From NCBI GenBank assembly GCA_021234155.1, contig JAJEKV010000003.1, positions 20,940,386 through 21,004,385 of the forward strand: a stretch of DNA of 64,000 nt. Reading direction: 5' to 3'. This DNA is from Isoetes taiwanensis (lineage: Eukaryota; Streptophyta; Lycopodiopsida; Isoetales; Isoetaceae). Below the pieces are notes generated by a model. It did not search any database and had not been told where the DNA came from. It saw only the letters and a program-made list of their open reading frames with translations. This document shows, one piece after another, positions 10,936 through 23,300 of this stretch; positions within the stretch are counted from its first letter, which is position 1; each line of letters starts with the position of its first letter. Position numbers and translations under genes: made by a program.

Positions 10936-11339
10936 CCACATGTGGTTTTTAAAGCGGTTGTCGCAAAATCTCGTGGCGTCCAATTTTTTAGGGTTTTCAT
11001 GTTCGTTGATTACGGTTTGTTTGGACGGCTTGCCTTAGATTTAAAATCGGTTGGATGAAACGGTCGTGGGGGCATCATGGGGTTAAATTTGTGTGTCGAC
11101 TTCTATTGTCCCCAAGGCTCTCATATTTAATTAGTTCTTGTTAGAACCGGCACTTTGTCCATAGTGAGTTCCACTCTTATCATAGAACATCGCCATTTTC
11201 ATATATTCAATTGCAATCCTTTGAAGGTCGGCATTTTGGCAATGATTTTATCGATGGCAGTCTAGGTTTTTGTTGTTCTTTTTTAGGCATCTAATCTAAT
11301 GTTTATAATACAATAATGGTGTTTGTTTTACATGTTGAT

Positions 11340-12630
11340 GAAATTTTTACCTTTTGACCTACAAATGCTCTACGGATTTGTAACTCTTCCCTTGAGACTT
11401 GATCCGATGAATTTTGGGTGTTGAGTTGTGAGTTTGAAGAACTTCTCTAATATCAACTCTTCAAGAACAAAATTAAACATAGTCTTAGGCACAATCTCCC
11501 ATAGCTATAGCTTGTTTTGGTAGAAAAGGTAAGAAATAAAGGTTATTTTTAAATTGCTTGTACCAACAACCCTCTATATTGACATGCATATATCATGAAA
11601 ACCGTTTAACATGAAGTTTCAAAGGTAGATGATCATTGAAATCAATTCAAAAACGCTTTTAAATGGATGTAATTTGTTTAGTTTTTTGTATTTGTGGGAG
11701 CGGTGGCGTCTACATTCTAGAGAAGATGTTTGAAGCTTTTTAATGTAAATCAAATTTTAATATAGTAGGTTTCGGTTTCACCATCAAACATCGGAGACTC
11801 GAGTTTGGAGTTTTGCAGAGGGCTTTGAGCTTTAAAACAAAACCATCATGATACTTGCGCAATGTCGTGATCCACACTTTCATAATGCATATCATGTATC
11901 TAAATATAGAAAAATTCTTAGATGCAACTTCGGAAAAATAACATATAGATAGAATAGCATACCTCCAGTAGTAACTTCGTATCATCTACACTTCCCTCTT
12001 CTTCAGTCACGCCCATGAAGCTCAGCCTGCAACAAACTATGATACAATGTAAGAACCTGCAAAGCTAGAGATCACAATTGAGACTTTTAGAGAGATGAAA
12101 AGAAAGGCATGCAAGATAGAGATAAATGCGCATTGTTCCATCTAGGGGCTGCATTGTACAAAGCCCTAAAGTTTAATAATCATGATTCACTCATATTTAA
12201 AAACCGCAAAAGTATGATATAACAACCTTTCTTTCTACTACCGCTATTCTTTGGAGAGATAACTTAAAAGAAAGGAGGGAATACTTTTTCTCGCAGCAGG
12301 AGTTCTTCATCACTACAAACCTTATCCAATGAGAAAGAAGCATATCTAATCACGCAATTTCATATCTCCTTGGTACTCTCTACAATTCGTTGTGTAAAAA
12401 GCAAGCTCCAAAGCTTTTCCTTTGAAAATTGGAATTCTAGGCAGGACAAATCGAAATCCAAAGAATCAAGTTTTGGGTTGCCAAGGGCAAAGAAACTTTG
12501 CTAAAAGGACCCAAAGGGCCAAGCTGCCTAAATCTGGTACAAGAAAAGATGGAGGCTACAAGATTAGATGAAAGGAGAAACAATGGAGAGGTATTGGGCG
12601 GGAGTAGAGCTTTTAAAATGGCGGATGAGA
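11340..12630 (-). pseudogene. E1b: short, internally deleted copy of gene E
   Basis: Contains the E promoter region and 5' exons (about 11780-12630) joined directly to the last recognised E exon (the GDSVKTMFNFVLEEL exon, region 11340-11500). The deletion junction near 11775 is GTTTCACCATC, as in the other three short copies. The promoter-proximal TATAAAAA of the full copies is replaced by a T/A run without TATA. Frames are broken in several places. Confidence 0.6.
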
Positions 12631-12979
12631 ATTGGCCGCGAAAAGAACGCAGCAAAAAGGCAAAAAATAAGGGAATGGCTCTAGCATAAAAAGGCCGAAC
12701 ATTGCTCTGGACAAAGTGGCAATGCAACCTTAGAACAACCGACACTATGCGTCGGCACACAAAACAACACCGAAGAAGGCTCAATCTTGGCAACAAATAT
12801 CGGAAGAATTGAATCTCCTCTGGAAGGAGGGATGGTCTGCCGAGGGTAAAACCGTAAGAGTTCAGGAGAGAGAGGAAAAGAAAACTACTTAAATGACGGT
12901 CTATAATAAGAGTTTTCACAACAAAATCAATCCAGTAGAGATGCTCAAGCACACACTACATTTTGCTTTTATTATTATA

Positions 12980-13010
12980 CTAGAAAAAGTGCCGGGTTCT
13001 TTTCGCTTTT
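12980..13010 (-). mobile_element. Helitron-like 3' terminus, degraded
   Basis: CTAG at 12980-12983 is preceded on the minus strand by ACTTTTT, as in the clean copy at 45179-45212, but the hairpin stem is damaged here. It sits at the same place upstream of a short E copy. Confidence 0.45.
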
Positions 13011-13029
13011 AAATCGGGATTAAATTCCA

Positions 13030-13200
13030 AAATTGGTAGGGTTATGGTTGATAGCATCTAGTTGGACATATATGGTCGTTCCTTAGTTGGGCATAAAATG
13101 CTTTATTTAGTGGACATTTATGGTCGCTTAGTTAGTTGGGCATAAAATGTATTATTTATTGAGGTTAAACTTTGAATACAACTTATATAGTTTTTTGAAT
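13030..13200. repeat. S1: spacer with ~49-bp tandem duplication
   Basis: TTAGTTGGGCATAAAATG occurs twice, about 50 bp apart, in the spacer between the Helitron-like end and gene E. The same arrangement occurs at the other three Helitron-like ends. Confidence 0.7.
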
Positions 13201-13215
13201 GTTCATATCAATCAT

Positions 13216-16200
13216 TTCATCATGGGGTTAAATTTTGTGTGTCGAACTTCTATTGTCTCACAAGGCTCTCATATTTAATTAGTTCTTGTTAGAACTCTGG
13301 CACTTTGTCCATAGTGAGTTCCACTCTTATCATAGAACATCGTCATTTTCATATATTCAATTGCAATCACTGAAGGTCGGCATTTTGGCAATGATTTCTT
13401 ATCGATGGCAGTCTAGGTTTTTGTTGTTCTTTTCTGCATCTAATCTAATGTTTATAATACAATAATGGTGTTTCCTTAGTGGGTGTGACATGTTGATGAA
13501 ATTTTTACCTTTTGACCTACAAATGCTCTCTGGATTTGTAACTCTTCCCTTGAGACTTGATCTGATGAATTTTGGGTGTTGAGTTGTGAGGGTTTGAAGA
13601 AGTTCTCTAATATCAACTCTTCAAGAACAAAATTAAACATAGTCTTAAACAGAATCTCCATAGCTATAGCTTGTTTTGGTAGAAAAGGTAAGAAATAAAG
13701 GTTATTTTTTAAATTGCTTGCAGCCACTCTATATTGACATGCATATATCATGAAACCATTAACATGAAGTTTTAAAGGTAGATGATCATTGAAATCAATT
13801 CAAAACGCTTTTAAATGGATGTAATTTGTTTAGTTTTTGTATTTGTGGGAGCGGTGAGCGTCTACATTCTAGAGAAGATGTTTGAAGCTTTTTTAATGTA
13901 AATCAAATTTTTAATATAAAGCTGTCGGTTTCACCATTATGTCAAAAAATAACCTTCATATGAGCATCTTTGTTTCTCTAGTTGAGCAAAAAAGTTATAT
14001 TCTTTAGAAATTGTCGCTCAACGTTATGACAAGTGGCATCAATGTATGATGCATGCTGTTAGATGAGTTCAAAAACTTACATTTAATTTTTTTGCTCAAA
14101 TTACTTGTCACATGTATTGGTACGTTGAATGTCTTTTATTACAAATCATCAAGTTGGGTGTCGATGCAGACTGCTTCAGATAAGGCTCAAGGCTTCAAGA
14201 CTTCTTGCTATCACTGCTTGTCACTTGTATTTATATGTTGAATGTCTTTTGTTATAAATCATCAAGTCAGATGCTGATGCAGACTGCTAGGAGCAAAGGC
14301 TTCTTGCTTGCTTATTCCTTGGATTTTGGCAAACAATGGATAAATGTTACATTTTCTCGTGACCTCACTCATTTCTGCAATCAGTCCCTATAGTGACATA
14401 GTCTGCTGTTTATTGTGGTAAAGAATAACGTGAAAAGGGAAATGCCAATCCAGATAAAACTGACAAAATAATAACAAAAATTTGCATTTCACTGTAGTTC
14501 CACGTTCTGGCTCCATTTCTTGACTTTGTCAACCTCCTGCAACCAAAATTAAGGCATAAACGTGTTGAACAACAAAATCCTTTTTGAAAGAGACTAATGG
14601 CAGAGACAAGAACCTAAACATACAGTGTGCAAGCATATACTATATCGATACGTGAATATTGCCTCGAGCACAAAAAGTCCATGGCATATACCTAGTAAGG
14701 CCTTGAAGGCATGGTTGGAACCGATGCAGTGCCACACAGACTTCACCCAAGATTGGCATTTCAACCCATCAATGTTCTGATTAGTATCCATCTTATATCT
14801 TAATCCGCAAGATCCAAGAACCAAGTTTTTAATGGCAAGCAATAGGATAACAAATTCGGCTCAAACAATCCAGCATGTGAAAGACTTAAATTCCTCAAAT
14901 ATTTTTCAAAGTGCATTTGGACAATGTTAGACAATGACAATGTTAAAAATGTGCAACAACAATATTACCCTGGTTTTGTATAACACGCATGTTGATATTG
15001 GAGCTTGAAAATTGAACTCATAAAAGAAAAGCACATGGGATAGATATAAGTACCATTGTGGGTGAGAGAGCAGGCAATTTGAGAACATGGCATACAGGAG
15101 GCAAGCCTTTGAGACCAAAATAGAGCTCCAGACTGTAAATTACAATCTACAATGCTTTGCTCCAAACACATGCAGAACCAATAGTGTATTTCAAAATGCA
15201 TGAACCACCTTGCTTTGTGATAAACCTGATACAAGACCAGACACGAAAGGAATCAAAAAGTTTTCTGTCAAGGACAGAGAGGATAGTAAAAATGCAGAAA
15301 GAGCTCTATGTGGAACAGGTTGGTATTAGTACTCAAACTTCAACTATCCCATTGATCAGCTTGCCTAGTATGCCTGCTATCTTGGAATAAGAATAAGAAG
15401 ACAGATAACATGAGATAAGGTGATGGATCTTAAAAGGTACTCTGTCAATGCCTATTTACCTTAGTTTAATTTGCACAGGAAGAAATACACATTAAAACGG
15501 TAATGACCTGGCTTTTTAACCACTCTCAAAGTCAAGCTGGAGACATTATTCCCCTCTTACCCTTTCTTCACTATTAGATGCTAATTCCACATCAAATAGA
15601 GAAGAGCTTTAGCCGTGCTCTAAGTTGGGCAGAGAATTGACCAAATTGGAAAACTTCGATTTTAAATACATACCTTTAACAGTAAGACCAATAAGCATTG
15701 GAAGATAATCTTCTACCGCCAAATTTGGAAGAGCAAATACTTCAAACTCTTTCCCTTCCGATAGTGGCTTTGTTTGGTACTTAAAAAAGGCATCGTATAG
15801 AACCTAGAACCTGCAAAAATATGTGATTATGACACATTGAGTAACGGGTTTGCAGTTTTAGATATGAATATGTTTTCTTATTATCACCTTTAATCAATGT
15901 CCACTTTGCTGCATTTTTTCATTCCCAGCGGCATATTTAACTTGTCGTTTTCTCTCCCCTAAGTTCTTCACAACCTGATAGCAATTGCCTGCAGACGTCA
16001 TTCATTTTACCACAGATGAAATTAGCACTTCAACTTACATTCATTACAAATACTGAGAGCTTTATGATATTGGTTACAGGACAACTCAATATTTTATAAA
16101 TATATCATGGTGAATTGTTCTTTCCAGTTAATATATATTTATTTCACACGTCCTGCCTGTGCTAAGCCAAAAAAGGTGCCAAGCAAAAGCCTGCCAAGAG

Positions 16201-17700
16201 GCCTTATTTCAGATACAATAATTGCTATCGCATAGGCACTTATAATAAGCATGGACAAATGCAGATTATTGCGCTGCCAAATTCGCTTCTTTTCATTTCG
16301 TTAATCAATTTAGCAGAAACAATGCGAGGAAAATTGTGAGGGAGATTTCATGGCAACGTCTATGGCAAAATGGCAATCAAAATTTGATTCTTTATCACTA
16401 TCATGCATTCTTTGCAAGCTTTCTCACCTGAGGAAGGACATCAATATCAGTGAAAGGGTGAAGGAGATATAGAACTATCATCTGGCAACCGAAATAATGT
16501 CAGCAGCATGAAACACATTCTCAACGATGCAATATCCACTTCCTGTAGTTAAGCAGACAATATAGATGAATTTCAATTTAAACCAAAAGGAAAATCCTGT
16601 CTACCTGCGAAAACATGTTTACATAAAAGGTAACCTGCGGGAAGCATGCCCTGCGCCAGAAGAGGCAACAACCCTCTGCACAAAATCCGATATTCAGATG
16701 ACCTTGTTGATGAGGGAATCGGGCATCACATTGAACCTTCATATTCTCCAAGGCTGCCTAATGTTCTGAGGTAAAAACTCTAGAATGAAATGGTCGATGC
16801 CAGCATACATTTGGTATTTTTTTCCATCAAACATCGGAGCTCAGAGTTTGGAGTTTTTGCAGGCTTCGAGCTTTAAAACAAAACCATCATGATAGTTGCA
16901 CAGGTCGTGATCCACACTTTCATAATGCATATCATGTATCTAAATATAGAAAAATTCTTAGATGCAACTTCCAGAAAAATAACATATAGATAGAATAGCA
17001 TACCTCCATCAGTAACTCTGGATCATCTACACTTCCCTCTTCTTCCAGGTCACGTCCATGAAGCTCCAGCTGCAACAAACTATGATACAATGTAAGAACT
17101 GCAAAGCTAGAGATCACAATTGAGACTTTTAGAGAGATGAAAAGAAAGGCATGCAAGATAGAGATAAATGCCTGCATTGTTCCATCTAGGGCTGCATTGT
17201 ACAAAGCCCTAAAGTTTAATAATCATGATTCACTCATATTTAAAACTGCAAAGTATGATATAACAACCTTTCTTTCTACTACTGCTATTGCTGGAGAGAT
17301 AACTTAAAAGAAAGGAGGGAATACTTTTTCTGCAGCAGGAGTTCTTCATCACTACAAACCTTATCCAATGAGAAAGAAGCATATCTAATCACGCAATTTC
17401 ATATCTCCCTTGGTACTCTCTACAATTCGTTGTGTCTAAGCAGCTCCAAAGCTTTTCCTTTGAAAATTGGAATTCTAGGCACCGGACAAATCGAAATCCA
17501 GCAATCAAGTTTTGGGTTGCCAAGGGCAAAGAAACTTTGCTAAAAAGGACCCAAAGGGCCAAGCGGCTAAATCTGGTACAAGAAAAGATGGAGGCTACAA
17601 GATTAGATGAAAGGAGAAACAATGGAGAGGTACTGTGGGGCGGGAGTAGAGCTTTTTATAAGGCAGATGAGAATCGACACAGAAAAGAACGCTTAAGCAA
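13216..17700 (-). pseudogene. E1: full-length copy of the unknown intron-rich gene E
   Basis: Collinear with the best copy at 45410-49875: promoter (17210-17700, with TATAAAAA), the acidic exon LELHGRDLEEEGSVDDPELL (about 17000-17080), the DAFFKYQTKP exon (about 15680-15810), a tandem-repeat exon region (14089-14330) and the GDSVKTMFNFVLEEL exon region (about 13510-13690). It differs from the copy at 45-50 kb by few bases. I do not recognise the whole protein, and in-frame stops suggest it is non-functional. Confidence 0.55.
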
Positions 17701-17705
17701 AAGGC

Positions 17706-18137
17706 AATAACTTCCTTACCCCCATATTTTATTTTCCTCAGATTAATCTGTGTTTCCAATGGTGGCTCACAGACAAAGGCCAAACCTGCATGATTTCAGC
17801 AGTGACCTATTGAATGCCTTAAAAGATCAAGGTAAGAATAAAGTCACATTCTAAATTTCCCTAGTCCTTGTTTTTGACCACATAGGTTATACGGATAAAC
17901 GATTTACCTCCATATTTGTTGATCCTTTTCAAAATTCTGCTGCATCAGAGTCATGGGTAGCGAGATAAAGCTTTGCATCTTCCAAAAACGCTGAAAACTT
18001 GATTCGCATTAAGTGGCCAATTCTCAAGCTGCTTGGATAACCTTTCTTCTACCATGGCATTTAAGCGAGTCGATAGGTCTCTCATCACCATACTTTGGAA
18101 ATACTCGGGTTTCAAAAGCTACTAACGTTAGCGGCAT
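17706..18137 (-). pseudogene. X2: first exons of gene X
   Basis: ATG at 18137 (MPLTLVALKPEYF). This copy has an altered stretch near 17970-18030 that breaks the first exon. It joins the E1 promoter at the GGCAATAACTTCC boundary. Confidence 0.5.
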
Positions 18138-18734
18138 ATTCAAAGTCACTTACAAATTACAAATAAGTTGGAATATAAATGATCAACCGAGGTCCTTGAC
18201 TTGAACATACTTGTGTCAAAGGTGTCAAATTACACACTATCTCAAAATTTGAAGATATCATTACTTTTATAGTTGAAGGCACGGGCAAGGCAAGGCATGC
18301 TCGAGGTATAGTAAAAGCACAATAGTAGGGTAAGGTATATGCACTTTATTACGGTTGCACAAAGCGAAACGTTTCTGAGCACAGATACTTCCGCCATGCA
18401 GTATTTTAAATTATATAAATGAAAAGCATTGGAATGCAAAACACATCTTTAATAATCACCTAGAAAGGTAAAAAGACATTTTAATATATCTTCTTCATCC
18501 TTCTGAAGGCCCATAAAAATAAATGTTCTGTGGTGCACAAGAACTTGCATCTACACACCAGCTATTCTTTGGTACCAGACAAATGAAAACTTCCCCAGCA
18601 TAATTTGCAGATTCTAGAATTTAAGGTTATATATTAAAAGTCTGATAATGAAAGGCAAGTTTACAGTTAGCACTCTGCCATGTTATGCATCCCAATGAAA
18701 AGCACATTTTCCATTGGGCCTTTTCAATTCCTGT

Positions 18735-19548
18735 TTAAGAAACGGAAAGGAGAAGTTTTTCATAGGCTATACTTTCCACAGTTATCTTGGACTCTGGAAT
18801 GAGAACGTATTTTCTTTATCCTCCTCAAGATAAAACCAACAATATCTTCTGTGGGTTCAAGACGGGACACCCTGCCAAATAAAGCTCCTTCTCAGACCCA
18901 ATCTCATATCACGATAATTTTCCAACAGATTCTGGTATAAAAACTTCCTTCTTTGACCAAGAACTTGTATCAACATGGTAGCGCCATATCCAGTTCTTCT
19001 TTGGCCCTTCGTCTAAAAATAAAATGTAACCATAGTGCATAATGAGCCTCCGTTGCGTGGACCTAAATTAAGCTGCACTGGCTCACTGATACTCCACTTT
19101 TCGACGTGTGAGAGGTAGACTACAAGTCGAATTAAGGGAAAAGGATGCATGGCAGTACAAAGGGCAACATAATAATTTCTATCTGGAAAATACATGAACC
19201 GCACTTCTATGACGGAGCTAAAGACATTGGGAGGACTCAAGGTATCAACAATTCCTTTACCCATCACAACCAATTTTTTCCGTTTGTGCTCGTAACTGCA
19301 TCTTACATCTTCAAATGAATCATCGACGTCAGACAATACCTGTATCCTCTTTCTCTTACGCAATTTGAAACTAACTTGACTCATAAACGGATGATACTTT
19401 CCTGAGAGTCGGCTTTGCCAAAAGATTTGGAAGAAATGTAACGATACCGGTGCTTGGACGTAGCTGAAAACCGCGCCAGATCGCATAAATCCGGCACCTG
19501 AAGCAGGACCTTCTCTATAAACCCGTCGGGGAGATTAGGGTTCGACAT
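18735..19548 (-). pseudogene. F2: F-box gene copy, near-intact but frameshifted
   Basis: ATG at 19548 (MSNPNLPDGFIEKVLL), stop at 18735-18737. It is very close to the intact copy. One A is missing from a homopolymer near 19425 (CCAAAAGATT instead of CCAAAAAGATT), and homopolymer lengths differ near 19016, so the 814-nt span is not a multiple of three. A long middle frame (19013-19486) is open. Homopolymer indels make sequencing error a real alternative to decay. Confidence 0.75.
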
Positions 19549-19569
19549 ACTCACGACCGCTTCTGCCCC

Positions 19570-19795
19570 TCAATGCTCATAATATAATATAAGCGCCTTT
19601 TTCGGAAAAGGTCGAACAGCAAAAAAGGTTTTGGGAAAAGCTTTTTTTTTTTTTGGACAAAATCCATCATAATTCAGACGAAATATAATATAAGCGCCTT
19701 TTTCGGAAAGGTCGAACAGCAAAAAGGTTTTGGGAAAAGCTTTTTTTTTTTTTGGAAATCCATCATAATTAGGGCGAAATGAAATCCGGGACACC
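19570..19795 (-). repeat. Tandem duplication in the F2 promoter-proximal region
   Basis: The segment containing ATAATATAATATAAGCGCC and GGTTTTGGGAAAAGC occurs twice upstream of F2, period about 112 bp. The repeat joint differs slightly from that of F6 (51748-51952). Confidence 0.8.
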
Positions 19796-19819
19796 TGCGT
19801 TTATATACACACCGCCGTC

Positions 19820-20110
19820 GGGTCCACGTTGAATAAGCCCGGAATGGTGGGTTTTAGGGCATTATCTGGGTCGCGTGTAAATCACAATTTCGCCAGGGCA
19901 CACATGTCAAAACGCAGACCCGGTATCGCGTGGCCTTATCGAGGCCGGTATCTGATCAAATCAGCATACCGTACGCAGATATACGAGGGCGATCTGAGGC
20001 GTCTTCACGGCTATAAATTGGCGTATACCGAGGCGGTACACGACCACACCCACAAACAAGTTAGATCAAATGGATGGCGGATGGCCACATGTGGTTTTTA
20101 AAGCGGTTGG
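19820..20110 (-). promoter_or_regulatory. P2: GTATAC-rich upstream region of F2
   Basis: Degenerate GGTATC/GTATACC motifs are spread across the region, followed by GATGGCCACATGTGG. Most GTATAC palindromes seen at 42905-43090 are corrupted here. It lies beyond the duplicated segment, 270-560 bp upstream of the F2 start. Confidence 0.35.
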
Positions 20111-20239
20111 CGCAAAATCTGGCGATCATTTTTTTAGGGTTTTCATGTTCGTTGATTACGGGTTTGTTTGTTTGGCTTGCCTTAGATTTAAAATCGGTTG
20201 GATGAAACGGTCGTGGGGCATCATGGGGTTAAATTTTAG

Positions 20240-21490
20240 TGTCGACTTCTATTGTCTACATAAAGGCTCTCATATTTAATTAGTTCTTGTTAGAACTCGG
20301 CACTTTTGTCCATAGTGAGTTCCACTCTTATCATAGAACATCGTCATTTCATATATTCAATTGCAACTTGAAGGTCGGCATTTTGGCAATGATTTCTTAT
20401 CGATGGCGAGTCTAGGTTTTGTTGTTCTTTTACGCATCTAATCTAATGTTTATAATACAATAATGGTGTTTCCTTACATGTTGATGAAATTTTACCTTTT
20501 GACCTACAAATGCTCTCTCTCGATTTGTAACTCTTCCTTGAGACTTGATCGATGAATTTTGGGTGTTGAGTTGTGAGGGTTTGAAGAAGTTCTCTAATAT
20601 CAACTCTTCAAGAACAAAATTAAACATAGTCTTAGAAATCTCCCATAGCTATAGCTTGTTTTGGTAGAAAGGTAAGAAATAAAGGTTATTTTTAAATTGC
20701 TTGCAGCCGACTCTATATTGACATGCATATATCATGAAACCATTAACATGAAGTTTCAAAGGTAGATGATCATTGAAATCAATTCAAAAATGCTTTTAAA
20801 TGGATGTAATTTGTTTAGTTTTTTGTATTTGTGGGGCGGTGAGCGTCTTCATTCTAGAGAAGATGTTTGAAGCTTTTTAATGTAAATCAAATTTTAATAT
20901 AAAGTCATGGGTTTCACCATTATGTCAAAAAAATAACCTTCATATGAGCATCTTTGTTTCTCTAGTTGAGCCAAAAAGTTATATTCTTTAGAAATTAAAG
21001 CTCAACGTTATGATGTTTGGCATCAATGTATGATGCATCTTTGTTAGATGAGTTCAAAAAACTTACATTTAATTTTCTTTGCTCAAATTACTTGTCACAT
21101 GTATTGGTACGTTGAATGTCTTTTATTACAAATCATCAAGTTGGGTGTCGCAGATCGGCTTGAGATAAGGCTCAAGGCTTCAAGACTTCTTGCTATCACC
21201 GCTTGTCACTTGTATTTATATGTTGAATGTCTTTGTTATAAATCATCAAGTCGGATCGTCTGAGGCCCCGCACAAAGGCTTCTTGCTTGCTTATTCCTTG
21301 GATTTTGGCAAACAATGGATAAATGTTACATTTTTCGTGACCTCACTCATTTTCGCAATCGGTCCCCATAGTGACATAGTCTGTTTTTTATTGTGGTAAA
21401 GAATAGCGTGAAAAGGGAAATGCCAATCCGGATAAAAGCCCGACAAAATAATAACAAAATTTGTATTTCCTTTGTAGTTCCACGTTTACA
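20240..21490 (-). pseudogene. 3' part of gene E (last exons only)
   Basis: Holds the GDSVKTMFNFVLEEL exon region (about 20500-20680) and the tandem-repeat exon region (about 21080-21300) of gene E, without the upstream exons. At about 21490 it is joined to an F-box fragment. This module set has no counterpart in copy B at the same position. Confidence 0.55.
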
Positions 21491-21870
21491 TTAGGTTCAA
21501 GAACGGGACACCACGCCAAATAAAGCTCCTTCTCGGACCAATCTCATGTGCGATAATTTTCCAACGGATTACGGTATAAAAACTTCCTTCTTTGACCAAG
21601 AACTTGTATCAAGGGTAGCGCCATATCCGGTTCTTCTTTCGCCATATCAGTTGAATTAAGGGAAAAGGATGCATGGCGAGTTCAAGGGCAACATAATAAT
21701 TTCTATGGAAAATACATCAACCGCACTTCTATGGCCGGAGCTAAAGACATTGGGAGGACTCAAAGGTATCAACAATTCCTTTACCCATCACAACCAATTT
21801 TTTTAGTTTTGTGCTCAGTAGCGCATCTTACATCTTCAAATGAATCATCGACTATAAAAGCGAATTCGAT
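21491..21870 (-). pseudogene. F3: internal F-box gene fragment
   Basis: Corresponds to the middle of the F-box gene with the 3' end missing (junction near 21493 before GGTTCAAGAACGGG), an internal deletion of about 130 bp (TTCTTTCGCCATATCAG) and the F-box-encoding 5' end missing (junction after AATCATCGAC). The same 3' junction and internal deletion are in F8 (35611-35955). Confidence 0.75.
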
Positions 21871-21879
21871 TATAAGCGA

Positions 21880-22160
21880 GGAATAAATTAAACTTTTAGG
21901 GCGGCGTATATCAGGTCGTGTAAAGAATATCACCGGGGCGGTATACTAACACCACGGGCCCGGTATCACATTGGCCTTATGAGGGCTTTATCTCACGATC
22001 AAATCGCGACCAGTGGCAGCACATAATCCCGAGGCGGTATCTGAGGCGTCTTCGCGTGGCCTATAAATTAGCGTATACGGGGCGGTATCGACCGCGGCCC
22101 GCGAACGCAGATTAGATCAAATGGATGACGGATGGCCCATGTGGTTTTTAAGCGATTTAT
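21880..22160 (-). promoter_or_regulatory. P3: GTATAC-rich region next to F3
   Basis: Copy of the P module with degraded GGGGCGGTATAC-type motifs, now attached to a truncated F fragment. It probably has no promoter role left. Confidence 0.3.
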
Positions 22161-22259
22161 GCGCCAAAATCACCAGCCCGTCAATTTTTAGAGGTTTTTC
22201 ATGTTAGTTTGATTACCGGGTTTGTTTTTAGGCTTGCCTTAGATTTAAAATCGGTTGGA

Positions 22260-23300
22260 TGAAGCGGTCGTGGGGCATCATGGGGTTAAATTTGTGTGGA
22301 GGCTTCTATTGTCTCGTAAGGCTCTCATATTTAATTAGTTCTTGTTAGAACTACGGCACTTTGTCCATAGTGAGTTCCACTCTTATCATAGAACATCGTC
22401 ATTTTCATATATTCAATTGCAATCGGAAGGTGAAACGGCATTTTGGCAATGATTTCTTATCGATGGCGATCCTAGGTTTTTGTTGTTCTTTTCTGCATCT
22501 AATCTAATGTTTATAATACAATAATGGTGTTTCCTTACATGTTGATGAAATTTTTACCTTTTGACCTACAAATGCTCTCTGGATTTGTAACTCTTCTATG
22601 AGACTTGATCGATGAATTTTGGGTGTTGAGTTGTGAGTTTGAAGAACTTCTCTAATATCAACTCTTCAAGAACAAAAATTAAACATAGTCTTGAGAATCT
22701 CCCACTTAGCTATAGCTTGTTTTGGTAGAAAAGGTAAGAAATAAAGGTTATTTTTTAAATTGCTCAAGCAGCCGGCTCTATATTGACATGCATATATCAT
22801 GAAAACCAAGATTAACATGAAGTTTCAAAGGTAGATGATCATTGAAATCAATTCAAAAGCTTTTAAATGGATGTAATTTGTTTAGTTTTGTATTTGTGGG
22901 AGGCGGTGGCGTCTACATTCTAGAGAAGATGTTTGAAGCTTTTTAATGTAAATCAAATTTTAATATAAAGTCAGTTTTCACCATCAAACATCGAAGCTTC
23001 GAGGAGTTTGGAGTTTTTTTGCAGGCTTTGAGCTTTAAAACAAACCATCATGATACTTGCAATTGTCGTGATCCACACTTTCATAATGCATATCATGTAT
23101 CTAAATATAGAAAATTCTTAGATGCAACTTCTTAAAAAAATAACATATAGATAGAATAGCATACCTCCAACGGTAATCTGGATCATCTACACTTCCCTCT
23201 TCTTCAGTCCGTCCATGAAGCTCCAAATGCAACAAACTATGATACAATGTAAGAGAACCGCAGTTTTAGAGATCACAATTGAGACTTTTAGAGAGATGAA
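22260..23300 (-). pseudogene. E2b: 3' half of a short E copy, left of insert Z1
   Basis: The last E exon region (about 22560-22740) joins the exon encoding LELHGRDLEEEGSV-like sequence (about 23165-23235) through the short-form deletion junction near 22981. The module is interrupted after AGAGAGATGAA (23300) by insert Z1 and resumes at 26352. Confidence 0.6.
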
